Shown piece by piece: positions 1 to 8,239 of a stretch of DNA of 64,000 bases. How positions within the stretch are numbered: position 1 is the stretch's first letter; each line of letters starts with the position of its first letter. The DNA comes from Cyclobacteriaceae bacterium (lineage in GTDB: Bacteria; Bacteroidota; Bacteroidia; Cytophagales; Cyclobacteriaceae). The position numbers were made by a program, and so were the translations under genes. The notes below the pieces were generated by a model that did not search any database, was not told where the DNA came from, and saw only the letters and a list, made by a program, of their open reading frames with translations. The stretch spans positions 124,001 through 188,000 of the forward strand of contig JAEUTZ010000015.1 in NCBI GenBank assembly GCA_016787725.1, written 5' to 3'.

Positions 1-1
1 A

Positions 2-547
2 CGCCACGTAAAAGTGGCCAGCATCGTATTGGAAAAAGCAAAACGGATGACTGAGTGCGGTCATGATGTGGTTATCCTGTTGGATTCCATCACCCGCCTG
101 GCGCGTGCCTACAACACCGTAGTTCCCTCTTCCGGAAAAATCCTTTCTGGTGGTGTGGATGCCAACGCCTTGCACAAGCCAAAGCGTTTCTTCGGTGCAG
201 CCCGTAAAATTGAAAATGGTGGTTCGTTAACCATTATTGCCACTGCCCTGATTGATACCGGCTCCAAAATGGACGAAGTAATTTTTGAGGAGTTTAAGGG
301 CACCGGTAACATGGAATTGCAGCTGGATCGCAAACTTTCGAATCGCAGAATTTATCCTTCTATTGATGTGCCGGCATCGGGTACCAGACGGGAAGATCTG
401 TTGATGAAAGAAGAGGAGTTACAACGCGTTTGGATCCTCCGCAAGTTTATGGCTGACATGAATTCGATTGAAGCGATGGAGTTCCTGCAAAGCAAGATGA
501 AAGGCACCCGCAATAACGAAGAGTTTTTGACTTCGATGAACGGGTAA
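2..547 (+). CDS. rho: Transcription termination factor Rho, C-terminal part (5' end outside window)
   Basis: This is the last 181 residues of Rho, the hexameric RNA-dependent ATPase that ends transcription. The frame is already open at base 2 ([14 protein letters not shown]), so the real start lies left of the window and the GTG at 14 is internal. Visible landmarks are the Walker B strand ([18 protein letters not shown]), the Q-loop region ([17 protein letters not shown]), the PKRFFGAAR segment that contributes to the R loop, and the conserved GTGNMEL region near the subunit interface. The end, [10 protein letters not shown], sits where Rho normally ends. A Rho-independent hairpin follows about 30 bp downstream. 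Identification is secure; only completeness is unknown. Confidence 0.97.
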   Translation, partial: RHVKVASIVLEKAKRMTECGHDVVILLDSITRLARAYNTVVPSSGKILSGGVDANALHKPKRFFGAARKIENGGSLTIIATALIDTGSKMDEVIFEEFKGTGNMELQLDRKLSNRRIYPSIDVPASGTRREDLLMKEEELQRVWILRKFMADMNSIEAMEFLQSKMKGTRNNEEFLTSMNG

Positions 548-576
548 TTCGATTCGCAATATCAAAACTGTCAGGT

Positions 577-609
577 AGCCAATGATTTTCTCATTGGCTA
601 TTTTTTTTC
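577..609 (+). terminator. Intrinsic terminator after rho
   Basis: Perfect 9-bp stem AGCCAATGA / TCATTGGCT (577-585 and 591-599) with a 5-nt loop, followed by A and eight T. It lies just after the rho stop codon and before the convergent helicase gene. Confidence 0.85.
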
Positions 610-621
610 AGCCAGCCGAAT

Positions 622-1872
622 CTAATTTTTCTTCTCGTGAAACGCGCCCTTAAACTCGGGGTCTTCGTAACGCTTTTGACGATCAATCTCCCGGGCCATA
701 GCCTGTGCCTCTTCGTAGGATGTTTCAGCCATCGGTATCTCCCGGGGTAATTTCCGAACTGGAATTTTCTCACGTATTATTTTCTCAATCCGCTCGATGT
801 GATACTTCTCCGCATCGGTTACCAGGGTGATGGCTTTGCCATCCTGTAGCGCCCGGCCCGTACGACCCGTACGATGGACATAGTCTTCATACTGAATCGG
901 CACATCGAAATTAATGACATGCGAAACGTTGGTTACATCAATACCGCGGGAAGCCACATCGGTGGAAACCAGTACCCGCAGCTTCCCCTCTTTAAATTCG
1001 TTCATCGCGTTGATGCGCGTGTTCTGACCCTTATTGGAATGAATAACTTTGACCGGCCCGAGTTTTTTGCGATCCAAAAATCTGTAGATTTGATTGGCCA
1101 TTTCTTTGGTGCGTGTAAATATCATTACCCGGTTCAGTTGCGTATCCTTTGTGAACAAGTGTTCCAGAAAATTGATTTTTGTAACAGCATTGGGTACATG
1201 ATATAGTTCCTGTGCAACTTTTACCGCCACGGTTGCCTGCGGGGTAATTTCAATCCGTACTGAAAAATCAAGAAATTCCTGCGCCAACCGCTCCACCTTT
1301 TCCGGGAAAGTGGCCGAGAACAATACGTTCTGCCGTTTGGCAGGAATTACTTCAAATATCTTCCGGAGCTGGGGCATGAAACCCATATCCATCATCCGAT
1401 CAGCTTCATCCAATACCAGGGTTTTAATTTGCTTTACGGTCAACTCGTTCCGTTGATACAGTTCTAAAAACCGACCTGGTGTGGCGATCAGCAAATCAAG
1501 TCCTGCCTGAATCCGTTCAATTTGTGCTTTAGGTCCAACACCCCCATAGATTTCAACTACCCGCAGATCGGTATACTTCGCGAGCGCACGGGTTTGTCCG
1601 GCCACTTGCACCACCAGTTCTTTGGTAGGAACAAGCACCAAAGCCCGGGCATCATTTCCTTGCGCATACCTGATTTTTAGTAGCACCGGCAACAGGTAGG
1701 CTGCGGTTTTACCGGTCCCGGTTTGCGCAATTCCAATAACGTGCTGCCCACCGGTTATTAACGGAATACACTTCTGCTGAATCTCCGTGGGATGTTGAAA
1801 GCCTGCATCCTTCACTGCATCCAGCAACTGTTTGTTCAATTTAAAATCATTCCAGTCGGCAGCGCTGTTCAT
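622..1872 (-). CDS. DEAD-box ATP-dependent RNA helicase, RhlE type
   Basis: 416-residue helicase core with almost no C-terminal tail. In order: Q motif (GFQHPTEIQ, 24-32), Walker A AQTGTGKT (49-56), PTKEL (82-86), TPGR (131-134), DEAD (155-158), SAT (186-188), the STDVASRGID segment (303-312) and motif VI HRTGRTGR (333-340). All catalytic motifs are intact, so it should unwind RNA with ATP in the cytoplasm; RhlE-type proteins act in ribosome assembly, RNA decay and cold adaptation. ATG start at 1872. The start is only 32 bp from the divergent dihydroorotase gene, so the two promoters must overlap. Which paralogue of the RhlE family it is cannot be told. Confidence 0.93.
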   Translation of the reverse strand: MNSAADWNDFKLNKQLLDAVKDAGFQHPTEIQQKCIPLITGGQHVIGIAQTGTGKTAAYLLPVLLKIRYAQGNDARALVLVPTKELVVQVAGQTRALAKYTDLRVVEIYGGVGPKAQIERIQAGLDLLIATPGRFLELYQRNELTVKQIKTLVLDEADRMMDMGFMPQLRKIFEVIPAKRQNVLFSATFPEKVERLAQEFLDFSVRIEITPQATVAVKVAQELYHVPNAVTKINFLEHLFTKDTQLNRVMIFTRTKEMANQIYRFLDRKKLGPVKVIHSNKGQNTRINAMNEFKEGKLRVLVSTDVASRGIDVTNVSHVINFDVPIQYEDYVHRTGRTGRALQDGKAITLVTDAEKYHIERIEKIIREKIPVRKLPREIPMAETSYEEAQAMAREIDRQKRYEDPEFKGAFHEKKN

Positions 1873-1904
1873 TAACCTTTATCTTTACACAACTTTACAA
1901 GGTA

Positions 1905-3242
1905 ATGAACTCCACGGTAATCACGAATGCGAAAATTGTTAATGAAGGGAAGGTTGTTGAAGGCGATGTGTTAATAAAAAACCAGCGAATAGAAAAGGTA
2001 GGAGGTTCGATTGCTGCTGGTCATGCTAAAGTAGTCGATGCCCGCGGACAATTTTTATTGCCAGGCGTAATTGATGATCAGGTGCATTTTCGTGAACCTG
2101 GCCTTACACACAAAGCCACCATTTACACCGAGGCGAAGGCAGCTGTTGCCGGAGGGGTTACCAGTTTTATGGAAATGCCGAATACGATTCCGCCTGCATT
2201 TACGCAGCGCCTGTTGGAAGACAAATATCAGATTGCCGCACAAACTTCACTGGCAAACTACACATTCTTCATGGGCGCTGCCAATGATAATCTGGAAGAA
2301 GCATTGAGGACGGACATCAGGAAAGTATGCGGGCTGAAAATTTTTATGGGATCCTCCACCGGCAGCCTTTTGGTTGATAATCCAGTCGTATTGGAGGGCT
2401 TTTTTTCAACGTTCCCGGCATTGATTGCCACCCATTGCGAAGATGAACCAACCATCCGGAAGAACACAGCCGATTTCAAAGCGAAGTACGGTGAGGATAT
2501 GAGCGTGATGTATCATCCGCAGATCCGGAGCGAAGAAGCTTGTTTCAAATCCTCTTCTTTCGCCATTGAGTTGGCTAAGAAACATGGCACCCGGTTACAC
2601 ATTTTGCATATCTCGACCGCCCGGGAGACCTTCCTGTTCAACAACTCCATCCCGCTGGAACAAAAAAAGATAACTGCAGAAGCTTGTGTCCATCATCTTT
2701 GGTTCAATGATCAGGATTATAATCGTCTGGGCATGCTGATCAAATGGAATCCCGCCATTAAAACTGCTCACGATCAACAAGAAATCCTGAAAGCTGTTCT
2801 GGACGACCGGATCGATGTGATTGCTACGGATCATGCACCGCATACATGGGAAGAAAAACAAAACAACTATTTCCAGGCCCCGTCTGGCGGACCCTTAATT
2901 CAACACAGTCTGGTGGCCATGATGGAATTTTTTCACCAGAAAAAAATCTCGCTTGAAAAACTGGTACAAAAGATGGCCCATAATCCGGCCATTTTATTTC
3001 AAATTGAAAATCGCGGGTTTATTCGGGAAGGATATTTTGCTGACCTGGTGTTGGTGGATGGTAACCGCCCCTGGCAAGTGAGTAAGCAAAACATTCTGGC
3101 GAAATGCGGTTGGTCGCCATTTGAAGGAACCACCTTCCAATCAACGGTAACACATACCTGGGTTTCGGGGCATCTGGCGTATCAACTTGGAGCTTTCAAT
3201 GAAGGCAAACGCGGTGAACGGTTAACATTCAGCAGGAAATAA
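1905..3242 (+). CDS. pyrC: Dihydroorotase (class I, Bacteroidota type)
   Basis: 445-residue amidohydrolase that closes carbamoyl-aspartate to dihydroorotate in pyrimidine synthesis. Family landmarks: PGVIDDQVHFREPG (53-66), MEMPNT (89-94), GLKIFMGSSTG (143-153), ATHCED with H177, LHILHIST with H235, and IATDHAPH with D309. The usual HxH metal pair appears as Q59-V60-H61. From memory this Gln is also found in other Bacteroidota dihydroorotases such as that of Porphyromonas gingivalis, so it is a lineage trait rather than a defect. The protein differs from allantoinase and hydantoinase in its EACVHHLWF and SGGPLIQHSL segments. ATG start at 1905, 32 bp from the divergent helicase. Confidence 0.93.
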   Translation: MNSTVITNAKIVNEGKVVEGDVLIKNQRIEKVGGSIAAGHAKVVDARGQFLLPGVIDDQVHFREPGLTHKATIYTEAKAAVAGGVTSFMEMPNTIPPAFTQRLLEDKYQIAAQTSLANYTFFMGAANDNLEEALRTDIRKVCGLKIFMGSSTGSLLVDNPVVLEGFFSTFPALIATHCEDEPTIRKNTADFKAKYGEDMSVMYHPQIRSEEACFKSSSFAIELAKKHGTRLHILHISTARETFLFNNSIPLEQKKITAEACVHHLWFNDQDYNRLGMLIKWNPAIKTAHDQQEILKAVLDDRIDVIATDHAPHTWEEKQNNYFQAPSGGPLIQHSLVAMMEFFHQKKISLEKLVQKMAHNPAILFQIENRGFIREGYFADLVLVDGNRPWQVSKQNILAKCGWSPFEGTTFQSTVTHTWVSGHLAYQLGAFNEGKRGERLTFSRK

Positions 3243-3262
3243 AAAAAGCCTCAATTTGAGGC
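3241..3262 (-). terminator. Terminator of the tRNA-His transcript
   Basis: Read on the minus strand: GCCTC / GAGGC stem (extendable by two A-T pairs) with a short AT loop, then seven T. It directly follows the tRNA 3' end and overlaps the stop of the convergent dihydroorotase gene. Confidence 0.7.
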
Positions 3263-3269
3263 CATTTTG

Positions 3270-3344
3270 GGTGAAAGACGGGGCTCGAACCCGCGACCCC
3301 CAGAATCACAATCTGGTGCTCTAACCAACTGAGCTACATTCACC
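3270..3344 (-). tRNA. tRNA-His (GTG anticodon)
   Basis: Full cloverleaf on the minus strand: acceptor GTGAATG / CTTTCAC, D stem GCTC/GAGC, anticodon stem CCAGA/TCTGG around loop TTGTGAT, and T arm GCGGG-TTCGAGC-CCCGT. An extra 5' G (position -1, base 3344) faces C73 (base 3270), the identity mark of bacterial tRNA-His. CCA is not encoded after C73. One acceptor pair is a U6-U67 mismatch. This is the only tRNA in the window. Confidence 0.97.
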
Positions 3345-3350
3345 GTAAGT

Positions 3351-3370
3351 CTTTCGATCATTTTCGAAAG
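3351..3370 (-). other. Leader hairpin just upstream of tRNA-His
   Basis: CTTTCGA / TCGAAAG 7-bp stem with a 6-nt loop, located between the predicted transcription start and the mature tRNA 5' end. It should be removed by RNase P; whether it has a role in processing is unknown. Confidence 0.5.
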
Positions 3371-3376
3371 GGAGTG

Positions 3377-3406
3377 CAAATTTAGCCGACCCCTTTGAAA
3401 ATACAA
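3377..3406 (-). promoter_or_regulatory. Promoter of tRNA-His
   Basis: Minus-strand TAAATTTG (3384-3377) matches the Bacteroidota TAnnTTTG element exactly, and TTG (3406-3404) lies 19 bp upstream. Expected start of transcription is near 3370, at the base of the leader hairpin. Confidence 0.72.
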
Positions 3407-3536
3407 ATATGAATTTAACACCTTGTGCTTACCCATCATCCTGCATCTCCCCATCGAGATTTAGTGCACGGTATTCCGGCCGTGAATTTTTATTTCATAC
3501 CATGGATTAACCTTCCTTTTTATATAAGTTTAACTG

Positions 3537-3791
3537 ATGATTAGCTGGCGACATCTCAATAATCTGCCATTGGAAAAGAAAATCAGCATGGTGTATGAGC
3601 ATGCTGCTTTTGTGATGGCCATTCGGTATTACAATTACAAAATAAATCTCTACCTACTCGGTCAAGATTATATCGAGGTCTTCGTGAACCATAAATACGC
3701 TTCAATCGATCGTATTACACTGCTGGATCCACATCACAGCAGAATGAAATTTTACTCAGATCAGATTAAGATTGCCCTTCCGGTAAAATAA
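3537..3791 (+). CDS. Small conserved-looking protein of unknown function
   Basis: 84-residue protein (MISWRHLNNLPLEKKISM...), ATG start at 3537. It is not recognised. It has no signal peptide or membrane segment. The pattern of alternating hydrophobic residues with aromatic positions (YYNYKINLYLLGQDYIEVFV) suggests a small alpha/beta fold. It stands alone between tRNA-His and the zinc-ribbon membrane protein, both on the other strand. Evidence for coding is a clean ATG, protein-like composition, lack of any competing gene and a hairpin just after the stop. A near-match to TAnnTTTG (TAAGTTTA, 3525-3532) is only 4 bp before the ATG and so is not convincing as its promoter. Confidence 0.7.
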   Translation: MISWRHLNNLPLEKKISMVYEHAAFVMAIRYYNYKINLYLLGQDYIEVFVNHKYASIDRITLLDPHHSRMKFYSDQIKIALPVK

Positions 3792-3819
3792 AAAACCCTG
3801 ATCTGTGAAGACCAGGGTT
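3787..3819 (-). terminator. Terminator of the zinc-ribbon membrane protein gene
   Basis: AACCCTG / CAGGGTT (3794-3800 and 3813-3819), extended by inner pairs, followed on the minus strand by TTTTTTATTTT. It may also end the convergent small gene, but the T run is on the minus side. Confidence 0.75.
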
Positions 3820-3841
3820 CCCTACTAAACTCTTTTAAATA

Positions 3842-4594
3842 TTAAGCAGTTGCTGTTGTGGAAGATTCCTCCAACTTAACAGATGCTTTCAGCGATACTG
3901 TTTTACGCGCTTTGTAACCACAATAACTGCAAACGTAGTGCTTCATTAATTCACCTTCTTCCGTTGCCGTTGGTTGTCTGATAATCTCTTCCCGATTCAC
4001 CTTGAAAGTCTGATAATTACACTCCGGACACTGAATCGCATGCAGGTGACCCGCATACTTCTCAATTTGCTTGTACCCGGTCTCTTCGTCCAGCCAAACA
4101 TCGTAATCAACTGAATACACATTCTCTTCTGCAATCATCCCTTCGTCCAAATGGGCATCTTCTTCTTCCTCACTGAGCAACTTCATAGGCTTGCCCGACT
4201 TCGGAGAAATCCGGGGTTTGTACCGCAATACCTTGAGGCGTCTTTCTATGAAGAAAGGATAATAGAATTTCAACAGATTTTGCAGGACCATGGCTACTAA
4301 GATCCCCAGCATGGTAGTGGTAAAAACACGCACAAATACCCATAGGGTTGTTAGTTCTACCACATTGGCATTTCCAAAAAAGCAACCTCCGACCACCAAA
4401 ATAATGGTGGCTATCCAAAGCACCCTTATTTCGTGCCGATTGATAAAATCGTACTTGTTTTTGCTTCCTCCAGTTGAATTCAATTTCACGATATAACCAA
4501 GGACAACCAGAATACCGATCGCCCAGCATGCCAAAGCCAGGTTTAGCGCCAGGCTATTCCATGCGTCATATTTGTGAGGGTCTATTTCTTCCAT
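3842..4594 (-). CDS. Inner-membrane protein with cytoplasmic C-terminal zinc ribbon, unknown function
   Basis: 250 residues, ATG start. Three hydrophobic helices (about 16-37, 58-75 and 84-108) are followed by a basic segment (IERRLKVLRYKPRISPKSGK) and an acidic stretch (SEEEEDAHLDEG). A C-terminal module then carries two CxxC knuckles 30 residues apart (C189-C192 in CPECNYQTF, C222-C225 in CSYCGYKA). This is the pattern of a zinc ribbon, which usually binds protein or nucleic acid. I do not recognise the family. Standing alone with its own promoter and terminator, it gives no operon clue. The ribbon is probably cytoplasmic because of the positive charge after helix 3. Confidence 0.85.
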   Translation of the reverse strand: MEEIDPHKYDAWNSLALNLALACWAIGILVVLGYIVKLNSTGGSKNKYDFINRHEIRVLWIATIILVVGGCFFGNANVVELTTLWVFVRVFTTTMLGILVAMVLQNLLKFYYPFFIERRLKVLRYKPRISPKSGKPMKLLSEEEEDAHLDEGMIAEENVYSVDYDVWLDEETGYKQIEKYAGHLHAIQCPECNYQTFKVNREEIIRQPTATEEGELMKHYVCSYCGYKARKTVSLKASVKLEESSTTATA

Positions 4595-4671
4595 GTGCTT
4601 ATAATTTTATTGGGTTTAATCAGCTGTTCGGAGAATAGGTAACAATGTCCTTAAAAAAAATCCTTAGCTTC

Positions 4672-4679
4672 CAAATATA
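4672..4679 (-). promoter_or_regulatory. Probable -7 element for the zinc-ribbon membrane protein
   Basis: Exact TAnnTTTG match (TATATTTG on the minus strand), 77 bp before the ATG. There is no clear TTG at the right distance, so the call rests on the one box. Confidence 0.4.
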
Positions 4680-4827
4680 GGCAATAAACCACAATTTAGT
4701 AGGGATTCAGAAAATTTTCAAGGGGCTGCAAACCTTAAATGACTTAAAAAACCCGCATCCCCTGTGGTAGTCAGGAATTAAAACGGACATGCCTCAACGG
4801 CAGTCTATAGAATCTGATCTCTATTTG

Positions 4828-6762
4828 TTATTGAATTACCTTGAGTGATGGAGATGGTTCCAACATCAGTTCAATCGTGTGCGCGATTCCTTCTGGATCA
4901 AAGCCACACTCACGGTGGAGTTCAAGTTGCTCCCCATGTTCGATTATTTCATCGGGTATTCCCAAGCGCACAACCTTGGCCTGATACCCGTGGTCGACCA
5001 TAAACTCAAGCACCGCACTGCCAACGCCTCCCTGCAAGCACCCATCCTCAACGGTAAGCACCTTTTTAAAGGAAGAGAAAACATCATGCAGCAATTCAGC
5101 ATCCAAGGGCTTGGCAAAGCGCAAGTCATAATGTGCCGGATAAATTCCCTTTTTAGCCAAGGCCGCACAGGCCTCAACTGCATAGTTGCCTATATGCCCC
5201 AGCGAGAGAATAGCGACCTGTTCGCCTGAACGGATCATCCGTCCTTTGCCAATCTCAATTTTCTCAAACGGAGTGCGCCAGTTGGGCATAACACCTTGTC
5301 CGCGTGGGTATCGGATAGTAAAGGCTTTCTGTGTGCGGGGAAGTTGTGCCGTGTACATCAAATTTCTAAGCTCCTGCTCATTCATTGGTGCGGCCACAAT
5401 CATGTTTGGAATGCACCGGAAATAAGCAATGTCATAGGCGCCATGGTGAGTAGGTCCATCTGCCCCTGCGAAGCCGGCCCGGTCAAGACAGAAGTTCACA
5501 GGTAAATTCTGAATGCACACATCGTGGATTACCTGGTCGTAGGCCCGCTGCATGAAAGAGCTGTAAATGTTACAGAACGGTACGAGTCCCTGGGTGGCCA
5601 GTCCGGCCGAGAAAGTTACCGCATGTTGTTCTGCTATCCCCACATCCAGGGCCCGATGCGGCATTTCCTTCATCATAATGTTCAAGGAAGAACCGGACGG
5701 CATAGCAGGTGTAATCCCAATAATCTTTTCATTTTTCCTGGCCAGTTCTACCAAGGTGTGTCCAAACACATCCTGGTATTTCGGAGCTTGGGGAACATCA
5801 TAAACCTTCTTATGAATTTCCCCGGAAATTTTATCGAATGTACCCGGGGCATGCCAGGTGGTGGCGTTTCCCTTTTCCGAGGGGCCATAGCCTTTGCCTT
5901 TCACCGTAACACAATGTAAAATCTTAGGGCCTTTGATCTCCTTGAGGTCATTCAAAACTGCCACCAGGTGATCAACATCATGGCCATCAACCGGGCCAAA
6001 ATAACGCAGGTTAAGCGATTCAAAAAGATTACTCTGACTCAGAAGGGTTGACTTAATACCCGTTTCCAATTTGGAGACAATCTCCTGGGCATTTTTACCA
6101 AAATGCGAAAGCTTCCCTAACAAATTCCAAACGTCATCCTTAAGCCGGTTATAGGTTTTAGAAGTAGTAATATCGGTGAGGTAATCCTTTAATGCGCCCA
6201 CGTTGGGATCAATGGACATGCAATTATCATTGAGGATGATCAGAACATTCGTATCGGATACGCCTGCGTGATTCAACCCTTCAAAGGCAATGCCTCCGGT
6301 TAAGGCACCATCGCCTATCACCGCTATATGCTGCTTGTCTGTAAGTCCTAAGTACTTGGAGGCGGAAGCCATCCCCAAAGCCGCAGAAACCGAAGTGGAG
6401 GAATGGCCTACTCCAAATGTGTCGTACTCACTTTCCATTCGCTTCGGAAAGCCTGAAATACCCTTATAGACCCGATTGGTGTGAAATACATCCCTGCGAC
6501 CGGTTAGAATCTTATGCCCATAGGCCTGATGACCCACATCCCACACGAGTTGATCATAGGGCGTATTAAACACATAGTGTAATGCTACGGTAAGTTCAAC
6601 CACCCCCAAACTGGCCCCAAAATGCCCACCATAAACAGAAACATTGTCTATGATAAAATGCCGCAATTCATCACACAGCTGAACCAATTGTATCTGATCC
6701 AGCTTTTTGAGATCTGCAGGGCTATTGATTTGAGCCAATAACTTTCCAGGGGTAATGAGCAT
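4828..6762 (-). CDS. dxs: 1-deoxy-D-xylulose-5-phosphate synthase
   Basis: 644-residue thiamine-diphosphate transketolase that condenses pyruvate and glyceraldehyde-3-phosphate in the first step of the MEP isoprenoid pathway; DXP also feeds thiamine and often pyridoxal synthesis. Landmarks: GGHFGASLG with H47, WDVGHQAYGHKILTGRRD (74-91), the ThDP/Mg motif beginning GDGALTGG (150-157) and ending NDN (178-180), then the Pyr domain DVGIAEQHAV with the catalytic Glu, and DRAGFAGADGPTHHG. The length fits the family (620-650). ATG start at 6762 (MLITPGKLLAQI). No other MEP gene is nearby, so this is a single-gene unit. Confidence 0.97.
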   Translation of the reverse strand: MLITPGKLLAQINSPADLKKLDQIQLVQLCDELRHFIIDNVSVYGGHFGASLGVVELTVALHYVFNTPYDQLVWDVGHQAYGHKILTGRRDVFHTNRVYKGISGFPKRMESEYDTFGVGHSSTSVSAALGMASASKYLGLTDKQHIAVIGDGALTGGIAFEGLNHAGVSDTNVLIILNDNCMSIDPNVGALKDYLTDITTSKTYNRLKDDVWNLLGKLSHFGKNAQEIVSKLETGIKSTLLSQSNLFESLNLRYFGPVDGHDVDHLVAVLNDLKEIKGPKILHCVTVKGKGYGPSEKGNATTWHAPGTFDKISGEIHKKVYDVPQAPKYQDVFGHTLVELARKNEKIIGITPAMPSGSSLNIMMKEMPHRALDVGIAEQHAVTFSAGLATQGLVPFCNIYSSFMQRAYDQVIHDVCIQNLPVNFCLDRAGFAGADGPTHHGAYDIAYFRCIPNMIVAAPMNEQELRNLMYTAQLPRTQKAFTIRYPRGQGVMPNWRTPFEKIEIGKGRMIRSGEQVAILSLGHIGNYAVEACAALAKKGIYPAHYDLRFAKPLDAELLHDVFSSFKKVLTVEDGCLQGGVGSAVLEFMVDHGYQAKVVRLGIPDEIIEHGEQLELHRECGFDPEGIAHTIELMLEPSPSLKVIQ

Positions 6763-6793
6763 CTTTTCTGTTTTTAAGGGGATAATCCTTAAA

Positions 6794-6801
6794 CAAAGCT
6801 A
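6794..6801 (-). promoter_or_regulatory. Candidate -7 element of dxs
   Basis: Minus-strand TAGCTTTG, exact TAnnTTTG, about 31 bp before the dxs ATG. A second exact match, TACCTTTG, lies at 6841-6834. Either or both may be used; neither has a well-placed TTG. Confidence 0.4.
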
Positions 6802-6914
6802 AAAGGTAACTGTTCAAGCCGTTTTCTAGAAAGCAAAGGTAAGAATAATCGCGGGTGGAACATTTTGTGTTTAGTTTGAGGATAATTTCTAGCCAAAATC
6901 CTGCGAATCCTGAC

Positions 6915-6922
6915 TATTTTTG
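6915..6922 (+). promoter_or_regulatory. Candidate -7 element of scpA
   Basis: TATTTTTG, exact TAnnTTTG, 16 bp before the scpA ATG. This would give a very short untranslated leader. No TTG at the expected spacing. Confidence 0.4.
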
Positions 6923-6938
6923 ACCTTGCAATTAAGGT

Positions 6939-7709
6939 ATGGAGCAGGAACAATTTGAGATTCGATTACCCCTATTTGAAGGTCCCTTTGACCTTCTTTT
7001 ATTCTTTATAGAACGCGATGAATTGGACATCAATGATATTCCGATCTCCAAAATCACGGGTGACTTCCTGGAGTACATCCGCAGGCTGGAAACCCTGAAT
7101 GTAGAGGTAGCCAGCGAATTCATTCTGGTAGCTGCTACGCTGATGCGGATCAAGTCCAAAATGCTGCTTCCACGGCCACAATTGGATGAGCAGGGGAATG
7201 AGATTGACCCGCGTGAGGAGTTGGTGAAACACTTACTCGAGTACAAAAAGTACAAATCTGTGGTAGATCAGTTCCATAAAATGGAAGAAACGGAACTGCA
7301 GAAAGAAAAACGGGGCAACCTGCTGAAGGAATTGAGGGCCCTTGCCGAAAGTACCAACGTGGAGGCGGAACTACAGGATGTGGATCTCTTTAAACTATTG
7401 ACGGTTTTTGAAAAAGTACTGAAACGGGCTGAAGAAGAGAAAAACAAGCCCGTTCATCAGGTCATCCAGTATCCCTTTACCATTGAAGGCCAGAAAGAGT
7501 TTATTCTGAGTGAGGTAACTGTAAAACCGCGGGTGGCCTTTACCGAACTGTTTGAAAAAGCACCTACGCGCATTGCGCTGATCTTTAACTTTTTGGCGAT
7601 CCTCGAAATGCTGGCCAATGGTATGCTAAGCATTCAGGTTGGCGAGGGGTACAATAACTTTTGGGTTATGCGGCCTGAACTCAACCCGGCCTCGGTAAGC
7701 CTGAATTAG
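6939..7709 (+). CDS. scpA: Segregation and condensation protein A
   Basis: 256-residue kleisin of the SMC-ScpAB chromosome condensation complex. The N-terminal segment (FEIRLPLFEGPFDLLLFFIE, residues 5-24) is the ScpA signature that contacts the SMC neck. The following DELDINDIPISKITGDFLEY and LVAATLMRIKSKMLLPR are also typical. The C-terminal part (FLAILEMLANGMLSIQ) matches the winged-helix domain that contacts the SMC head. Length is normal. ATG start 6939. scpB is not next to it; the next gene is a convergent deformylase-like gene 10 bp away. Confidence 0.94.
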   Translation: MEQEQFEIRLPLFEGPFDLLLFFIERDELDINDIPISKITGDFLEYIRRLETLNVEVASEFILVAATLMRIKSKMLLPRPQLDEQGNEIDPREELVKHLLEYKKYKSVVDQFHKMEETELQKEKRGNLLKELRALAESTNVEAELQDVDLFKLLTVFEKVLKRAEEEKNKPVHQVIQYPFTIEGQKEFILSEVTVKPRVAFTELFEKAPTRIALIFNFLAILEMLANGMLSIQVGEGYNNFWVMRPELNPASVSLN

Positions 7710-7719
7710 GCAATTAATT

Positions 7720-8211
7720 CTATGGGGTGGGTCTCCACTTGAATGATCGCCCGTCAATCGCGCGCATGGTACATAAGATTCCTTCCAGATGGTCGTATTC
7801 ATGCTGAAGTAGTTCGGAAAGATCACCTTTAACCGTCCACTCCCGCGTTTGCCAGTCCATATCCTGATAGGAAATGGTTAGCTCCTTGTGTCGCTTCACT
7901 TTCACCAACAAATTTGGAAAGCACATGCAATCGTCCCACACGTCAAACAATTCCTCGCTCAAGTAGGTGAACCGGGGGTTAATAAAAACAAGGGGCCTAT
8001 CGATATTCATATAGATCACCCGCTTCATAATGCCCAGCTGGGGAGCCGCAATGGCGCGACCGAAGTGATATTTTGCCCGGATTTCTTCCATGACATTATG
8101 CAAATCCGCAACCCAGGAAGGTACTAAAGGAAGTTCGGTTTGAACTACAGGCTCCGAAACCTGGTAAAGTTTAGGGTTTCCCAGCAATAAAAGATCCTCT
8201 AACTTTTTCAT
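7720..8211 (-). CDS. Peptide-deformylase-like protein with altered motifs
   Basis: 163 residues with the deformylase fold signature. Motif III is intact (QHEYDH, H137-E138-H141). Motif I, normally GxGxAAPQ, reads GRAIAAPQ (51-58) with Ala at the second Gly. Motif II, normally EGCLS, reads DDCMC (93-97): the metal-binding Cys95 is kept, but E, G, L and S are all changed. The three metal ligands (C95, H137, H141) and the general base E138 are therefore present, while the substrate pocket differs. It may be a secondary deformylase or a paralogue with another substrate. The gene starts 28 bp after the TolC-like gene in the same direction and could be read with the efflux operon. A canonical def is presumably elsewhere. 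Confidence 0.8.
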   Translation of the reverse strand: MKKLEDLLLLGNPKLYQVSEPVVQTELPLVPSWVADLHNVMEEIRAKYHFGRAIAAPQLGIMKRVIYMNIDRPLVFINPRFTYLSEELFDVWDDCMCFPNLLVKVKRHKELTISYQDMDWQTREWTVKGDLSELLQHEYDHLEGILCTMRAIDGRSFKWRPTP

Positions 8212-8239
8212 CGGATCACAGGCGAGAAATTTGAATCAT

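Noticed and set aside
3251-3454. 67-residue open frame on the minus strand over the tRNA-His region
   Set aside because: It covers the tRNA gene and its promoter and has no protein-like features.
3525-3532. TAAGTTTA as promoter of the small gene at 3537
   Set aside because: One mismatch and only 4 bp from the ATG, with no -33 element.
4760-4810. Possible dxs terminator (TGCC / GGCA hairpin)
   Set aside because: The stem is only about 4-5 bp and the T run is weak and distant.
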